A DNA stretch of 64,000 nucleotides from contig OY855913.1 of assembly GCA_963693305.1 (NCBI GenBank), positions 788,001 to 852,000 of the forward strand. The letters run 5' to 3'. Under the pieces are notes generated by a model. That model made no database searches, was not told where the DNA came from, and was given only the letters and a program-made list of their open reading frames with translations. The translations under genes and the position numbers were made by a program. Below are positions 63,501-64,000 of this stretch, piece by piece. Within the stretch, counting starts at the first letter, position 1. Each line of letters opens with the position of its first letter. The DNA comes from Meandrina meandrites (taxonomy: Eukaryota; Cnidaria; Anthozoa; Scleractinia; Meandrinidae).

Positions 63501-64000
63501 CCAATAATTTAGTAAACTTTATTTGTGTTTTGCAGAATTACGATACTCGCTGAACCAAACAACATTTTAAAGCTAACCCCGAGGTCTAACTCGCTATTTG
63601 TAGTTAATGTAGGCTTGTGGTTAATTTTATAACACGGTGAAAGCGCCAAAAATTCCAGATTTGCTTTCGATTTCCCGTATTTTGAACGCCAAATCACAAA
63701 CTTTTTCTAAGTCTTTATTTATTTTTCCAATTTTCGACGCCAAATTAAGAAAAAATCGTAAATTTTATCGAAGTCTAAAACTATTTTGGACTTAGAAAAA
63801 AAATCGAAAGTTTACTAAAACAAAGAAATGACTGAAACAAAGCGCTTTAGTCCCAAAGGCGCGCTATTGTTCTGTCCATTGTTTTCAATAAACAAAGAAC
63901 TGTATGCATAATAAATGTATGGGGCTGTACGGAAATCTTGCCCTTCCTAGTTATTTGTTTTTTAATGATAATGTTGCTTAGCATAGCTTAGCATCAAGTT
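60540..64000. other. Right-hand region, no host gene recognised
   Basis: AT-rich sequence with many short open frames. The longest (63079-63504, minus, 141 aa) has no family motif and mixed basic composition, so I do not call it. A tRNA-like sequence at 62805-62888 is listed separately. It could be an intron or UTR of a gene beyond the window. Confidence 0.45.
62805..62888 (-). mobile_element. tRNA-Thr-like sequence, probably SINE head
   Basis: On minus, CGTAGCGTAGTGGTATACAT resembles an A box and D arm. TTGGACTTGTAATCCAG looks like an anticodon arm with TGT (Thr). GGTTCGAGGCC resembles a B box. The variable region is too long and the acceptor stem does not close, so it is not a standard tRNA gene. 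A-rich sequence follows within 10 bp or so. Best read as a tRNA pseudogene or SINE head. Confidence 0.5.

Noticed and set aside
63079..63504. 141-aa minus-strand open frame
   Set aside because: No motif, no signal or membrane pattern that fits a family, and no splice partner. Length is within chance for this composition over 64 kb.

Overview
The window is eukaryotic nuclear DNA. It is AT-rich, its genes are split by GT..AG introns, and the intergenic space is full of small inverted-repeat transposons and tRNA-derived SINEs. The SINE and MITE families look like those common in anthozoan genomes, so an anthozoan cnidarian, most likely a stony coral, is the best inference. There are no bacterial operons, CRISPR arrays or rRNA genes.

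Layout, left to right. (1) 1-3.2 kb: no gene recognised. (2) 3.30-4.36 kb (+): an intronless rhodopsin-type receptor with degenerate signature motifs; a transposon with TATTCG-type subterminal repeats starts about 15 bp after its stop. (3) 9.7-19.1 kb: three CENPV/GFA-family zinc enzyme-like genes with the same three-exon structure. The first two are on + in a tandem duplication, with a transposon whose ends contain GCGGCCGC at the junction. The third is on - and more like vertebrate CENPV. (4) 19.4-26.7 kb (+): a 13-exon GLT1D1 glycosyltransferase, divergent from CENPV copy 3 with 247 bp between start codons. (5) 29.7-37.5 kb (+): a 15-exon SEC14L2-type CRAL-TRIO plus GOLD lipid carrier. Its ATG abuts a splice acceptor, so it has an upstream 5' exon. 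(6) 41.0-44.4 kb (+): a five-exon, all-phase-0 gene for a small single-pass membrane protein with 28 cysteines and a glutamine-rich tail. (7) 45-49.5 kb: transposon-rich intergenic DNA. (8) 49.6-55.2 kb (-): a complete ten-exon flotillin-2. (9) 55.2-64 kb: no host gene recognised. It holds a clean hammerhead ribozyme (56.1 kb), two broken Penelope-like retroelement pieces arranged head to head with hammerhead-like motifs in their repeats (57.4-58.5 kb), and a 1.65-kb near-perfect palindrome flanked by TTAA (58.9-60.5 kb).

The genes do not form a pathway; they are separate housekeeping or signalling genes. Flotillin-2, SEC14L and GLT1D1 reconstruct with every intron phase consistent and with lengths close to human proteins (425, 393 and 352 aa). 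The least expected content is the ribozyme and retroelement cluster at 56-58.5 kb with related motifs in the 43.6-kb intron, the giant TTAA palindrome, and the cysteine-rich membrane protein gene.
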